Source: a virus
IMG/VR virus record: IMGVR_UViG_3300044959_000237
Location: 1-64,000 of that record
Strand: one strand, 5' to 3'
Length of the DNA: 64,000 nucleotides
Under the pieces are notes generated by a model. The model was given only the letters and a program-made list of their open reading frames with translations, was not told the origin of the DNA and did not search any database. Of the stretch, positions 43,141 through 52,478 are shown one piece after another. The translations under genes and the position numbers were made by a program. Numbering within the stretch: the stretch's first letter is position 1; each line of letters begins with the position of its first letter.

Positions 43141-43371
43141 TCAAAATCTTTTTATCAATAAACCTTTTATTTTCGAATTTTTTTGTTTGGTTTTTTCATT
43201 TTCTTTTCTTTTATCGTAATTTTCACGATGATTGTATATACTTCTCCAATATTCATTCGAAAATCCAGCAGAACCAAGAGGGAAAGTCAACGTAGCGACA
43301 TTTCCGGAAGATGTACTTCCGGCAGTGGATGTTTCATAAAGAATATCTTCGAATAATTCTACCAACCTCAT
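43141..43371 (-). CDS. Small basic protein with leader-like N-terminus, 76 aa
   Basis: The function is not recognised. N-terminus MRLVELFEDILYET resembles leaders elsewhere in the window. A Ser/Thr/Gly linker follows, then a WRSIYNHREN segment and a strongly basic tail. The shape (short amphipathic helix, cleavable-looking linker, basic body) would suit a DNA-associated internal head protein; this is inference. AAAGGAAAC precedes the ATG. Confidence 0.55.
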   Translation of the reverse strand: MRLVELFEDILYETSTAGSTSSGNVATLTFPLGSAGFSNEYWRSIYNHRENYDKRKENEKTKQKNSKIKGLLIKRF

Positions 43372-43387
43372 TTTATTGTTTCCTTTT

Positions 43388-45580
43388 CTACCATGGTATT
43401 TCTTTGTAAAGATTTCTCGATTCCATCGATTCTTTCCATTCTTTCATTACATCATCGACAATATTTTTTCTGTTTTTTCTCAGTAATTCCATTATTCTTT
43501 TGATACTTTTGAGATCTTCGGCTTTTGCATCATTTCCGAGCAAAATTTTGGCTATTTTGTTCTTGTCCTTGATTTCTGGGGAAATTATCGTATCTTTTCT
43601 GTTTTTCAAAGGTTTTCCATCTTTTGTTCTTATTTCGGAAATTATTCTGATCAATCCGTCTTTTGGACTGTATCTCCATCTTTCTATTCGTACGGGAATT
43701 CCATCTATTTTTTCTTCAGAAACCTTTCTGTCCAAGAATTTTGCTATGGAACCTAACAGTGAGTTGAGATGAGCTCCTTTGAATTCTTCTTCGATTGGAC
43801 TTACATAATACGATTTCAACCAATTTACATCACCAAATATCAAATCGATCTGAACATGATCTTTTGTTCCTGCTACAGGATATTTCAGATGTATCATCGA
43901 TGATAATATCTTATGTGCATAATTCGAATTTTTTACTTTTTGTTTAATTTCATCATACATGCTTTCCGGAAGAGCGATATCTATATCACTCGATATCTGT
44001 TTTACAAAAGCACTTCCAAGAAGATTGTTTTTCAGAATTTCGAAAGGTATATCGAGATCTTTGGACAAATTTTCAAGAGTTGGTAATATTTTGCTTTTTT
44101 CTATTTTCACTGTTTCAGGAAAGACGTTTCCTCCTTCTTTCAGCAAGTTTCTCGAATATCTTTTTTCAACCAGTTTTTCTTTTCCCGAAAAAAGTATGAA
44201 AACAACATCTTCGATATTTTTACCTTTATCAAGTTGTTTCAACATTTCTTCCAAATCTGCTCGAAATTCTGCAAAAGTTTCCAACGTTTTTCTGTGTTGA
44301 GCATTGGTATATTCGAACGTTCTGTCTATTTTTTCGAGATATATTTTGATTCTGTTTCTGTTTCTTTTGTAATATTCCAACATTGCATCGAGTGCTTTGA
44401 TTGCTTTGGTCAGAATTTCTTTTATTTTGTTTTTGACTTCATCTACGGGTTTGTTTATTTCTATTCTTTCCCGATTCTTTATTTTATTTCTCAATTCTAT
44501 TGGTTTGTAACCAAGAACATTCGATATTCTGGATACAATTTTGGAGAAATAAGAACCGGTTTTTTTGGATAAATTACTGTCTTTCAGTAATGATCTTACT
44601 TTCCAGTTGAATTTGTTCAATTCTGTAAAAATATCTTTATCTACCAACTTGAAACTTTTTCCTGTAATTCGATCCCGGAATACTACTCCTTCTATCCATC
44701 CACCTTCTTCGAATTTCGGACCAAATTTGCTTTCGAGATTTCTTACGAAATGATTCAACAAATCTTCCTTGATATTGAGTTTCATTTGCATTATCTGATC
44801 TTTTATTCTGTTTTTTTCTTCTTTTATCTTTTCTTTCAGAATTTCCCAATCATTTCTTTCGATGTTGTTTGGTTTTCTATTCAGTGGAATGGAAATGATG
44901 TCTATGTTATTCAGTCCTTTTATGTTGGAAGGATGTGAAAGATAATTTTCGATGTTCCTTATTTTCTTTTCCAAAACATTTCTCAAATGTTCTTTATCGA
45001 TAATATTCGGGTTTATTCTAGGCGTAACATCGAACAACCAGACATGTTTTTCTGCAATTTTTCTGATTGTTTTTCCATCGTCTGTAAAAGGAACGTCCAA
45101 TACGACCTCGACTCTTTTTCCTTTCAGATAATCGACCAGTTTTTCAAATCTGTCTTGTAATTTTTCTTTTTCTTTCTGAGCAGAAAATGGATTCAACAAT
45201 ACTACCTGATTTTCATCGCCTTTGTAAGGAACAGTGTTGGGAAGTTCTCCGAATAGTATTTCAGCCACGAAAGAATCACCGGGATATACTATTTTATTCA
45301 ATATATCGAATAAGACTTTTTCAAGAGCCAGATGAGCACTTCTGAATCCTGTTGTCCAAAATTTCAAAGGATAATCTTTTTCATTGTAAAATCTTTTACC
45401 ACCTTTCATTTCTCTGGAAGTATAAAATTTGCCATTTTCGTCGAAACCAAATATTATATTTGCACCATCTATTTTTTCAGTTATTTCGAATTCGTTGATT
45501 TTTTTTATTGTTTCCAGAAAATCCAAAACGGGCAGATCTTCTATATGTACAAGTCCTTCTGTCAAATGTTTCAAAAACAT
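43388..45580 (-). CDS. Ligase-nucleotidyltransferase fusion protein, 730 aa
   Basis: The N-terminal half is a covalent nucleotidyltransferase of the DNA/RNA ligase superfamily: ITEKIDGANIIFG (catalytic Lys 36), FYTSREMKGG, FVAEILFGE, WIEGVVFRD and SFKLVDKD (motifs IV and V, about 305-325). A charged helical linker follows. The C-terminal part has LLGSAFVKQISSDIDIALPE and HVQIDLIFGD, a DNA polymerase beta-type nucleotidyltransferase core with Gly-Ser and paired Asp residues. Ligation and nucleotide addition in one protein suggest end repair of RNA (for example tRNA cut by host nucleases) or DNA. The exact substrate is unknown. AAGGGGG precedes the ATG. Confidence 0.8.
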   Translation of the reverse strand: MFLKHLTEGLVHIEDLPVLDFLETIKKINEFEITEKIDGANIIFGFDENGKFYTSREMKGGKRFYNEKDYPLKFWTTGFRSAHLALEKVLFDILNKIVYPGDSFVAEILFGELPNTVPYKGDENQVVLLNPFSAQKEKEKLQDRFEKLVDYLKGKRVEVVLDVPFTDDGKTIRKIAEKHVWLFDVTPRINPNIIDKEHLRNVLEKKIRNIENYLSHPSNIKGLNNIDIISIPLNRKPNNIERNDWEILKEKIKEEKNRIKDQIMQMKLNIKEDLLNHFVRNLESKFGPKFEEGGWIEGVVFRDRITGKSFKLVDKDIFTELNKFNWKVRSLLKDSNLSKKTGSYFSKIVSRISNVLGYKPIELRNKIKNRERIEINKPVDEVKNKIKEILTKAIKALDAMLEYYKRNRNRIKIYLEKIDRTFEYTNAQHRKTLETFAEFRADLEEMLKQLDKGKNIEDVVFILFSGKEKLVEKRYSRNLLKEGGNVFPETVKIEKSKILPTLENLSKDLDIPFEILKNNLLGSAFVKQISSDIDIALPESMYDEIKQKVKNSNYAHKILSSMIHLKYPVAGTKDHVQIDLIFGDVNWLKSYYVSPIEEEFKGAHLNSLLGSIAKFLDRKVSEEKIDGIPVRIERWRYSPKDGLIRIISEIRTKDGKPLKNRKDTIISPEIKDKNKIAKILLGNDAKAEDLKSIKRIMELLRKNRKNIVDDVMKEWKESMESRNLYKEIPW

Positions 45581-45614
45581 ATCAATATATCCCCCTTGTT
45601 GTTTTTGTAATTTT

Positions 45615-46796
45615 TCATTCTTGTATACATTTTTTCAAGGAATACAAACATTTGTAAAATTTGTCGTCATTGAATTTCTTGTTGTTTAGTTCTTCTTGTA
45701 TTACTTTTCCCAAACATTTGAAAACTTCTGCCATAAATTCGAGATTGAATGGAGTGAAACATTTTGGATTTCCCAGTATATTATCGAAAATCTCTTTTCT
45801 TATTTCCTTTCTTCTTTTTATCAAAATGAATATTTGAACAGGTTCGTATTTTTTGATTTCGTTTACACTGATATATTTTTTTATATCTTCTCTCAAGGAG
45901 TCAAGTAAATCTTCTTTCGATTTTGCACTTGATGATGATTTTTCAGTTTGTCGAGTTTGTTGAGTTTGTCGAGTTACCGATTTCATATCAGCTGCCAATT
46001 TGTCATCAATATTTTTATCGTATGTTCCTTTCAAAACTTTTTTCCATCCTCTACGAACAGCAATTTCTTTTGCAATATAAAAAATGAAATCTCGAATCAA
46101 AGGTAAACTTTGTGGTAATGGAGCAGTCAACTCGTCTTTTAATACTTTGTTGTCTTTTGTAAATTTGTCATAATAGAAATTTACGAAAAACGGATCCAGA
46201 TTTTTCTCATTGATAAGATATTCTTTGAAAATTTCCAAATTCATACTTTCACTGTCTTTGGAGCCAGGTAATCTGAATTTTATGTTTGCAGTGTTTATCG
46301 ATCTTACCAATTTTTGAAAATACGACCACAAATCTTCGGCAATTCTTCTCGATTCTATTTCTATTGCTTTTTGTTCCCATACATTTGGATCCAAAAGTTT
46401 CTTGATTTTCTCGATAGTGCTTCCTTGCTCACAAACTTTTTCTTTTCTTTCCGTTTTTTCTATGCCAGCATGTCTTTTTATATCCGAATAAACACTGTCG
46501 TCGTTCTCGTCACAAGTATATCTCAAACCCAATTCCCATGCTCTACGATCCAATGCATCTCTGGCAAATGCAAAAGTATCATATGAATGATCGAAAAAAC
46601 TGGAATATTGTCTTGCAAGATCATTGATAACATCTATAGGATATTCTCCATTTTCAATTCTTTTTTTCATAATTTCCGTACATGCATCCAGCCATTCCTT
46701 GACTTTTGGAATGGAACAAAATTTTTTCATGTCTATTTCATTTACATATAATTCAGAGTTACGAATCGATTCGAGTTTGTCCAGAATATCTCTCAT
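45615..46796 (-). CDS. Unknown procapsid-type protein, 393 aa
   Basis: The function is not recognised. It starts MRDILDKLESIRNS, similar to the leaders found elsewhere here; I chose this ATG (46796) because AAAAGG sits 7 bases upstream. The body is helical, with ALDRRAWELGLRYTCDENDD and a Ser/Thr/Gln linker (VTRQTQQTRQTEKSSSS) before a C-terminal helical domain (YEPVQIFILIKRRKEIRKEI). It is coupled to the 83-aa gene upstream. Confidence 0.65.
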   Translation of the reverse strand: MRDILDKLESIRNSELYVNEIDMKKFCSIPKVKEWLDACTEIMKKRIENGEYPIDVINDLARQYSSFFDHSYDTFAFARDALDRRAWELGLRYTCDENDDSVYSDIKRHAGIEKTERKEKVCEQGSTIEKIKKLLDPNVWEQKAIEIESRRIAEDLWSYFQKLVRSINTANIKFRLPGSKDSESMNLEIFKEYLINEKNLDPFFVNFYYDKFTKDNKVLKDELTAPLPQSLPLIRDFIFYIAKEIAVRRGWKKVLKGTYDKNIDDKLAADMKSVTRQTQQTRQTEKSSSSAKSKEDLLDSLREDIKKYISVNEIKKYEPVQIFILIKRRKEIRKEIFDNILGNPKCFTPFNLEFMAEVFKCLGKVIQEELNNKKFNDDKFYKCLYSLKKCIQE

Positions 46797-46798
46797 TT

Positions 46799-47050
46799 TC
46801 ATACCTTTTTGTTTTTCGAATATTCTTTTATGATTTTGTCCAGTTTTTTGATAAATTTTTCAGAATCGCCTTTTTTGACCGATAAAATAAACTTCGAAAG
46901 AAGAATATCACAATTTTCATCTCCAAATTCTTCACGAATGGAGTCGAAAAGATTTATGGTAGATTCTACTATATTTTTTGCTTTCGAACTTATAAGCAGA
47001 TCTTTTCTTGGTATTTTTATATCTGCCAGTTCTTCTAATAATGATCTCAT
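46799..47050 (-). CDS. Hypothetical small protein with leader-like N-terminus, 83 aa
   Basis: The function is not recognised. I chose the ATG at 47050, giving MRSLLEELADIKIPRKD; a longer lysine-rich frame reaches 47089. It is helical and mixed-charge. Its stop lies 2 bases from the start of the 393-aa gene, so they are probably translated together. Confidence 0.55.
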   Translation of the reverse strand: MRSLLEELADIKIPRKDLLISSKAKNIVESTINLFDSIREEFGDENCDILLSKFILSVKKGDSEKFIKKLDKIIKEYSKNKKV

Positions 47051-47075
47051 TTTTTTCTTTTTTGTTTTTTTTTCC

Positions 47076-48677
47076 TTACAAGAAATCAATTTTTTTCAGA
47101 ATATTCTTCAAACTTGTGTCGTTTTCTTCTAAACTATTTATATTACTAATATTTTTCGAATATAATGTATTTTTTTTATCAATTGTTTTTTTGTCACTTT
47201 TCTGTTTTATTCTTTTGTTTTCTATCATGTTTTCTATTTCTTTTTCAAAATCTTTTGCATTTACAACATTTCGAACTTCTTCTTCGATACCGTTTTCATC
47301 ATCTGAATTTGTGTTTTTTTCCATAATTGTATTATCTGTTTTTTCTGAATTTCGATTGTGTGTTTCTTTCAAAACAAACTTTTTTATCAAGAGTGAATTT
47401 CTTTCTTCATGTTCTTCTTCATCATAGTCTGGAGAATCATCGATTCTCATACAAAGAGGATCATAATTCATTACAATTTCTTTTCCTACACCAGAACTGC
47501 TACGAGTTTTGATGAACTTGATTTTGTATTTTTCGTCTTTGGTAAGTCTTTTGATGGTTATGACATTATCTGCTGTATTTATTTTACTGATACCACCGGC
47601 AATATGACTCATTTCATGTTCATCTGCATCTATGGCAGAACGATTCAACTGACTTGCAGTGACGCATAAAATGTTTTTTTCTACAGCCAATCCTCTTACT
47701 TCTTCGGAAACAAATTTGTCTTTTATGAACAAATCGCTCGGATCGACTTTTTTGTTCGATGGATACATCAAATCCAGATAATCGACAATTATTGCATCAG
47801 GTAAATATCCACGTTGTATTTCATACTCTTTCAAATGAGACCTGAGATCATTTATGTTTGCTCCGGCTGGCAGAACTTTTATATCCAAATTGCCAACGTT
47901 GGGATCTTTTTTCAGATGTTTCAGAAACATATCAACGGCTTCAGCATTTCGAAAGTTTTCTTTTGTAGATTTTTTCAAAATCATTGCATCGATTCTCGAT
48001 GCAACCAACAGATCGGACAATTCCAATGTGTAATATACAACGTTCAGTCCTTTTGAAATTTTTTTGTTTATTTTCGGTCCCAATATCCAATTTACTGCAA
48101 TATTTTGTAAAAACAAACTTTTTCCTTCACCGGAATTGCCAGCAAATATTGTTATTTCGCCTCTGTTCAAACCACCATAGAGAACTTTGTCTATTGTATT
48201 CCAACCCGTAGATATGGTGTTGTTGTTATTGAGTAATTTTTCGATTCTTTCTTTCGGGGATTCGAAATAGTTCAAACCAATATCGAAATCGAATTTGACA
48301 GATAAAGCATCTTTGATACTTTGCTCGATACCCTCGAATATTCCTTTTTCTATTTTTTCCGAAGATTCCAGAATGGAATGCATCAAAGCTTTGGTTTTAC
48401 AGAATTTTTCCAGTTCTTCGAGAAAATATTCTCTTTGTTTTACAATTTTTTCTTTTGATAAATCTACTTTTTCCAGATTTGAAAATTCGGAATAAAGCAC
48501 TTCATCTGTTGGAAGTGAATTGTATTTCGAGGAAAAATCCATGATGAAACTGACAACGTTTTTGTATATTCCATCGAAATACTTCGGTTTTACGATTTTC
48601 AGACACTTTATGAAAGAATCTTGGTCTTTCAACAGAAATTCTATCAATAATCTTTGTTTTTCTTTACTTGTTTCCAT
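47076..48677 (-). CDS. 41: Replicative DnaB-type helicase (gp41-like)
   Basis: The 533-aa product unwinds DNA ahead of the polymerase. Its N-terminal helical domain is followed by a RecA-like core: TISTGWNTIDKVLYGGLNRGE, Walker A GNSGEGKS (about 180-187), YYTLELSDLLVASRID, Walker B IIVDYLDLMYPS, VTASQLNRSAIDADEHEMSHI and KTRSSSGVGKEI, the DnaB order. A charged C-terminal extension of about 110 residues is unusual. The ATG at 48677 overlaps the primase stop (TGATG), so helicase and primase are translated together, as expected for a primosome. Confidence 0.92.
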   Translation of the reverse strand: METSKEKQRLLIEFLLKDQDSFIKCLKIVKPKYFDGIYKNVVSFIMDFSSKYNSLPTDEVLYSEFSNLEKVDLSKEKIVKQREYFLEELEKFCKTKALMHSILESSEKIEKGIFEGIEQSIKDALSVKFDFDIGLNYFESPKERIEKLLNNNNTISTGWNTIDKVLYGGLNRGEITIFAGNSGEGKSLFLQNIAVNWILGPKINKKISKGLNVVYYTLELSDLLVASRIDAMILKKSTKENFRNAEAVDMFLKHLKKDPNVGNLDIKVLPAGANINDLRSHLKEYEIQRGYLPDAIIVDYLDLMYPSNKKVDPSDLFIKDKFVSEEVRGLAVEKNILCVTASQLNRSAIDADEHEMSHIAGGISKINTADNVITIKRLTKDEKYKIKFIKTRSSSGVGKEIVMNYDPLCMRIDDSPDYDEEEHEERNSLLIKKFVLKETHNRNSEKTDNTIMEKNTNSDDENGIEEEVRNVVNAKDFEKEIENMIENKRIKQKSDKKTIDKKNTLYSKNISNINSLEENDTSLKNILKKIDFL

Positions 48678-49717
48678 CAATTTTCTCTCAATGAATTATA
48701 AATGATCTTGCTTTTTATGTAATTTTTACTTTTGTTTTCCAAGAGAGAATATATTGTATACAATTTTCCATATTTTTTTACGGCATCGGCACAATCCTTG
48801 ATATCTGGTTCCCATATTGGATTATTATTGTAATGAATATAAGGAACAACACTTATCCACCAATTGTTTTCTTCTGCAACTTCGATAAAATTCGTAACAG
48901 TTTTCAATCTGTCAGGAACTACGATATATTCTTTGTCGAATTTTTTCAATAATTCGATTTGTTCTTTATTTATCTTGCTTCCACAAACAGCTATGCCATT
49001 TACGGAAATTGCATCGAAAGGACCTTCGACAATAAAAACATATTCCTGATCGGAAAAAAGAATATCATAATTGAAAAACAAGTTTTTTGGTCTTTTCATG
49101 AAATATTTCTGTTTTTTTGTCGAATCGATGTATCTTGCAGTAAAACCGACAATTTCTCCATTCTTGAAAAAGGGTAAAATCAAGGATCGAGTAAATTTCA
49201 CATAAGGTGTCCAATAATATTCGTAAGAATTCAATAAATGTTCTCCTCTTTCAATCAGATATTTGCACGTATCGATGAAATTTCTGTTTTCACAATTCAA
49301 ATTCAACCATTTTTCAATGGTCTTGGATTCCTTTGGCAGTTCGAATTTCTCTTCTTTCAAAGTCAAGGAAAATTCAATTTTGGAATTATTTCTTGTTTCA
49401 CTGTTATTTTCCGTAATCGAATATCTTAGTATTTCAAAGGATATTCTTTTGATATCATCGACATTCAAACCTAATAATACGAGAAATTCTTCGTGTTTCG
49501 AATTGAGGGGCGAATAAGGTTTCCAATAGAATGTTATTTTACAACGAAAACAATGATATTTTATTTCTCCATTGTAATTTACGATGTAAGATGCACTTTT
49601 CTTTTTATCCGGTTTTGTTTCTCCTCGATAAACACAAAAAGGACAATTGATTCTTTTCCAATTGTCCGTGTACATCAAATTTGGTATGTTTTTCAACAGA
49701 ACATCATGTAGTATCAT
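48677..49717 (-). CDS. 61: DNA primase (gp61-like)
   Basis: The 346-aa product starts with a zinc-binding domain (CPFC at 25-28, CFRC at 56-59), then a catalytic region ending in a Toprim segment VFIVEGPFDAISV (about 225-237) with the acidic Glu and the DxD-like later Asp residues. It makes RNA primers for the lagging strand with the helicase encoded directly downstream. T4 gp61 is similar in length. The start has no strong ribosome site. Confidence 0.88.
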   Translation of the reverse strand: MILHDVLLKNIPNLMYTDNWKRINCPFCVYRGETKPDKKKSASYIVNYNGEIKYHCFRCKITFYWKPYSPLNSKHEEFLVLLGLNVDDIKRISFEILRYSITENNSETRNNSKIEFSLTLKEEKFELPKESKTIEKWLNLNCENRNFIDTCKYLIERGEHLLNSYEYYWTPYVKFTRSLILPFFKNGEIVGFTARYIDSTKKQKYFMKRPKNLFFNYDILFSDQEYVFIVEGPFDAISVNGIAVCGSKINKEQIELLKKFDKEYIVVPDRLKTVTNFIEVAEENNWWISVVPYIHYNNNPIWEPDIKDCADAVKKYGKLYTIYSLLENKSKNYIKSKIIYNSLREN

Positions 49718-49906
49718 ATCATTTTCGAATTTTTGATTTTCGGAATGGAATGAAACAGGTCGAAGCAGAATTCTTTATCACAAAATCATTTTACTGTTTT
49801 TCGGAAAAAAATTCAAATATTATGAAATTTACGCATGATAGGTAAAAAAGTTGTCGAACAATCGAAAATTGAAATTTTACAAGAAAAATTTTTTCGAACG
49901 AAAAAA
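49718..49906. other. Intergenic gap, 189 bp
   Basis: Nothing convincing was seen; a short plus-strand ORF here overlaps the real 252-aa minus-strand gene. Confidence 0.3.
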
Positions 49907-50665
49907 TCAAACAACTATAATTTTCTTAATTTTACCGGAATTGTTCACGTCCGGTTTGAAAATCAAACGGAACCAATTGAAATTTCCATAGAAATTGAAA
50001 GCATCGATTCCAGTGAAAGAGTTGTATATTTTCTCTGTATTTGTTCCTGATATCAAAAGTTCGTCCCATAGAGACGGGACGTTCATGTTCGAAGGAACTT
50101 CGACCTCCAAAGTAGATTCTGCTTTGAAAATTCCACTGAAATTATCGAAATAAATTGCTACTGTTGTCAAATTTTTCGATGCGGATCTCTGAATGGTGCC
50201 TCTTATTGCTCCTGTAGTTAACCATGTTTCCGGAATATGGGAACTGTTCATTCTGGTAAACGGAGTCAACTCGTCTATGACAATCGAATTTATCGGTTTC
50301 AAATCTATATTGTCATTGATTTGTAAATAACCCCATGAAATTCCGGAATAATCATTTGCCAATGGTATCTCTTCGCCTGTAACATCATCGATCATTGTAA
50401 CCGCATATTTCAAGGTAGAAGCATTGATATTGAACAAATCACGAGGATCGATTTTGAGTTTATATCTTCCTCTCGAAGAATCGACAACTTCAAGAGGTTT
50501 CGAAAACAGAAATTCTCCGGTTATCAGATCGAAAAATTTGGCTTCCAAAAATTTGTTCGTTTCAATTTTGACGGGTCTTCTGTCAATATCTTTTATACTG
50601 AATTCGATTATGTTATCATAACCTTTGTAAATTATGGTGTCAGAATCACCCCAATTGAAATTCAT
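49907..50665 (-). CDS. Structural/baseplate-type protein, 252 aa
   Basis: I chose the ATG at 50665 because GGGAGAG lies 6 bases upstream. The product starts MNFNWGDSDTIIYKGYDNII, then IKDIDRRPVKIETNKFLEAK, FFDLITGEFLF and beta-rich segments to a C-terminal GNFNWFRLIFKPDVNNSGKI. It reads as an all-beta virion protein of T4-like marine phages (neck, sheath-accessory or baseplate). A late-type box lies at 50784-50778. The exact role is not known. Confidence 0.7.
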   Translation of the reverse strand: MNFNWGDSDTIIYKGYDNIIEFSIKDIDRRPVKIETNKFLEAKFFDLITGEFLFSKPLEVVDSSRGRYKLKIDPRDLFNINASTLKYAVTMIDDVTGEEIPLANDYSGISWGYLQINDNIDLKPINSIVIDELTPFTRMNSSHIPETWLTTGAIRGTIQRSASKNLTTVAIYFDNFSGIFKAESTLEVEVPSNMNVPSLWDELLISGTNTEKIYNSFTGIDAFNFYGNFNWFRLIFKPDVNNSGKIKKIIVV

Positions 50666-50777
50666 TTTATCTCTCCCGATTTTTCCAAGAGTAAGCTTTA
50701 TTATTTGTCTGTTTAAATATAGAAATTTTTTCATATTTTTTCAACTTTGTCATTAAATAATTGTAAATAGTTTCAAG

Positions 50778-50784
50778 TATTTAT
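50778..50784 (-). promoter_or_regulatory. Late-type promoter box before the 252-aa structural gene
   Basis: ATAAATA on the minus strand, about 113 bases before the ATG at 50665. Confidence 0.3.
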
Positions 50785-50816
50785 TTCTGCCAATAAGGAA
50801 AAAGGGCCGGAATGCA

Positions 50817-51221
50817 ATGATCGAGGAGGAAAAATATAAAAAGTTCAGAGAAATTTTGTGTGAAGATGATTATAATAAATTTTTGATGTTGAGAAAAAAA
50901 TTTTCATATCTTTCGTTTTTGATCTACAATGATGATTTGTACTATGGTATTATTCAAAAATCCACAAAAGAGTTTTTGAGTATTTATCTGTACACAGAAA
51001 TCAAAGATCATAAAGCAAGAATTTTATTCTTGAAAATAGGAGAGAATTGGTGGTGGGAAAGTAACAGAAAATTTCCCATAAATTTTTTTTACACAAAATG
51101 GGATCTACTTTTTCGAAAAACACTGAAAAATTTTTCATGGAATGGAATAGTTTGTTACGATGGACCTCTTTTCTACATCGAGCAAATCAAAACAAAATCC
51201 AAAATAATATCCTTGTATTAA
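50817..51221 (+). CDS. Hypothetical protein, 134 aa
   Basis: The function is not recognised. It is aromatic-rich (NWWWESNRKFP, FYTKWDLLF) with an alpha/beta pattern. AAGG sits upstream of the ATG. It is the only plus-strand gene between 39 and 54.4 kb and is convergent with the DnaE-like gene, overlapping its end by 4 bases. Confidence 0.65.
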   Translation: MIEEEKYKKFREILCEDDYNKFLMLRKKFSYLSFLIYNDDLYYGIIQKSTKEFLSIYLYTEIKDHKARILFLKIGENWWWESNRKFPINFFYTKWDLLFRKTLKNFSWNGIVCYDGPLFYIEQIKTKSKIISLY

Positions 51222-51790
51222 TTTTTTTCTTTCAGTGAAAGAAGATTCATTTTAACGACAATCATCAATGCATAGGCATATGCGTGACTTTTCTTGAAGA
51301 AATAAGCATTTTCATTTTTTGATTTTTTCCATACCTCTTTCATTGCCATGTCTTTTGGTTTTTTTCTGAGATAGCTTTTTCCGGGACGAATTATGGCCAA
51401 AAATGCTGCCAATTCGTGAATATTACCGACCTGAAATTTTTGAAGATCGTCATAATAATTGTGAATATGTGGTAATTGTTGCACAATATCTTTTCTTTTC
51501 AAAAGATTCCAATCAGGAGTCATATTCAGCAAATAATCGAGTTCTTCTGGAGTTTCAATGTCAAAATAAGAATAATTGTTCAGAATATCTATTTTGTAAA
51601 AACCAAATTTTTCAGCTTTTTCATAGGAAATAGATGACAAATCTGTTTCTGGATCGACTGGAATATCTTGCAAATAAATTCCGGAAGGATGTTTCGATAC
51701 ATTGTTTTTCTTGATTACAGAAGCGTTTATGTAATTGTTCAATTTTTCGAGAAGATCGTTACGATCTTTGATATCGATATCGATATCCAT
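51218..51790 (-). CDS. DnaE (DNA polymerase III alpha)-like C-terminal fragment, 190 aa
   Basis: The segment YLQDIPVDPETDLSSISYEK, then AEKFGFYKIDILNN, EELDYLLNMTPDWNLLKRKD, ELAAFLAIIRPGKSYL and FFKKSHAYAYALMIVV matches the helical part of bacterial DNA polymerase III alpha around its active site support (the 'AxFLAxIRPG' and 'FxKSHAxAYA' stretches). The polymerase catalytic aspartates are missing. Free-standing proteins of this kind occur in marine T4-like phages; their role is unknown. ATG at 51790 is chosen; a TTG at 51805 overlaps the upstream gene. Confidence 0.7.
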   Translation of the reverse strand: MDIDIDIKDRNDLLEKLNNYINASVIKKNNVSKHPSGIYLQDIPVDPETDLSSISYEKAEKFGFYKIDILNNYSYFDIETPEELDYLLNMTPDWNLLKRKDIVQQLPHIHNYYDDLQKFQVGNIHELAAFLAIIRPGKSYLRKKPKDMAMKEVWKKSKNENAYFFKKSHAYAYALMIVVKMNLLSLKEKN

Positions 51791-51791
51791 T

Positions 51792-52193
51792 TCAGTTATC
51801 CACAAAAGTACAATGTGATGAAATACTGCATGAAAAGTAGTTATCGTATTTGTTTATTACTACTGATAAAGGATGAATTCCTGTTGTCATTTCATAGGAG
51901 ACCGCAAACAAGGCACAGAAAAATACAAAAGTTTTTGTAATTTCATTATCGAAATTCCGTCTTTTTTCATTACTATCCAGTTGCATATACATGTTGGCGT
52001 AAGATACCACAAATTGCAAGATCTTTTTTGGATCTTTTTCATCGAAAACTCTTTTTTTGATTTCAGAATCCATATGAGCAAATTTGTTTTTCATTTCTTC
52101 CATGAAATTCAAGATCGATTTTTTTTCTTCACTGTTCAAACTTATTACATATTCCGAATTACTATCGAGATCGTTGAGGTAATATGATATCAT
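51792..52193 (-). CDS. Hypothetical protein, 133 aa
   Basis: The function is not recognised. It is helical, with one hydrophobic stretch near residues 88-105 (TFVFFCALFAVSYEMTTG). A strong AAGGGAG precedes the ATG. It ends 1 base from the DnaE-like start, so the two are coupled. Confidence 0.65.
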   Translation of the reverse strand: MISYYLNDLDSNSEYVISLNSEEKKSILNFMEEMKNKFAHMDSEIKKRVFDEKDPKKILQFVVSYANMYMQLDSNEKRRNFDNEITKTFVFFCALFAVSYEMTTGIHPLSVVINKYDNYFSCSISSHCTFVDN

Positions 52194-52220
52194 TTTATTT
52201 TTTCTCCCTTTCGAAAGTTT

Positions 52221-52478
52221 TTATTGAATCCATTTTGTTTTCTCTTCCAAATTCTGAATTTTTCTCTGCATTTCTCTTTCCTTTCTTTTCATGACAAAAA
52301 TTTCCGAATCCATTCTTTTTATTTTTCTATCTTGCATGTCCAAAATTCTTTTCATTTCATTCAATTGTTTTTTCAGATTTTCAATTTCATGATTGTCGTT
52401 TTTGACGAAATTATGTTTCTGTTTTTCTCTGTCTTTTATTTCTTGAATTTTCGTTTTATATTGATTTTTGTCACTCAT
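52221..52478 (-). CDS. Coiled-coil protein, 85 aa
   Basis: Almost the whole protein is a charged heptad coiled coil (IENLKKQLNEMKRILDMQD, MKRKEREMQRKIQNLEE). It might act as a small dimeric scaffold; no family is recognised. AGGAG sits 6 bases before the ATG. Its start overlaps the end of the zinc-finger gene. Confidence 0.65.
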   Translation of the reverse strand: MSDKNQYKTKIQEIKDREKQKHNFVKNDNHEIENLKKQLNEMKRILDMQDRKIKRMDSEIFVMKRKEREMQRKIQNLEEKTKWIQ

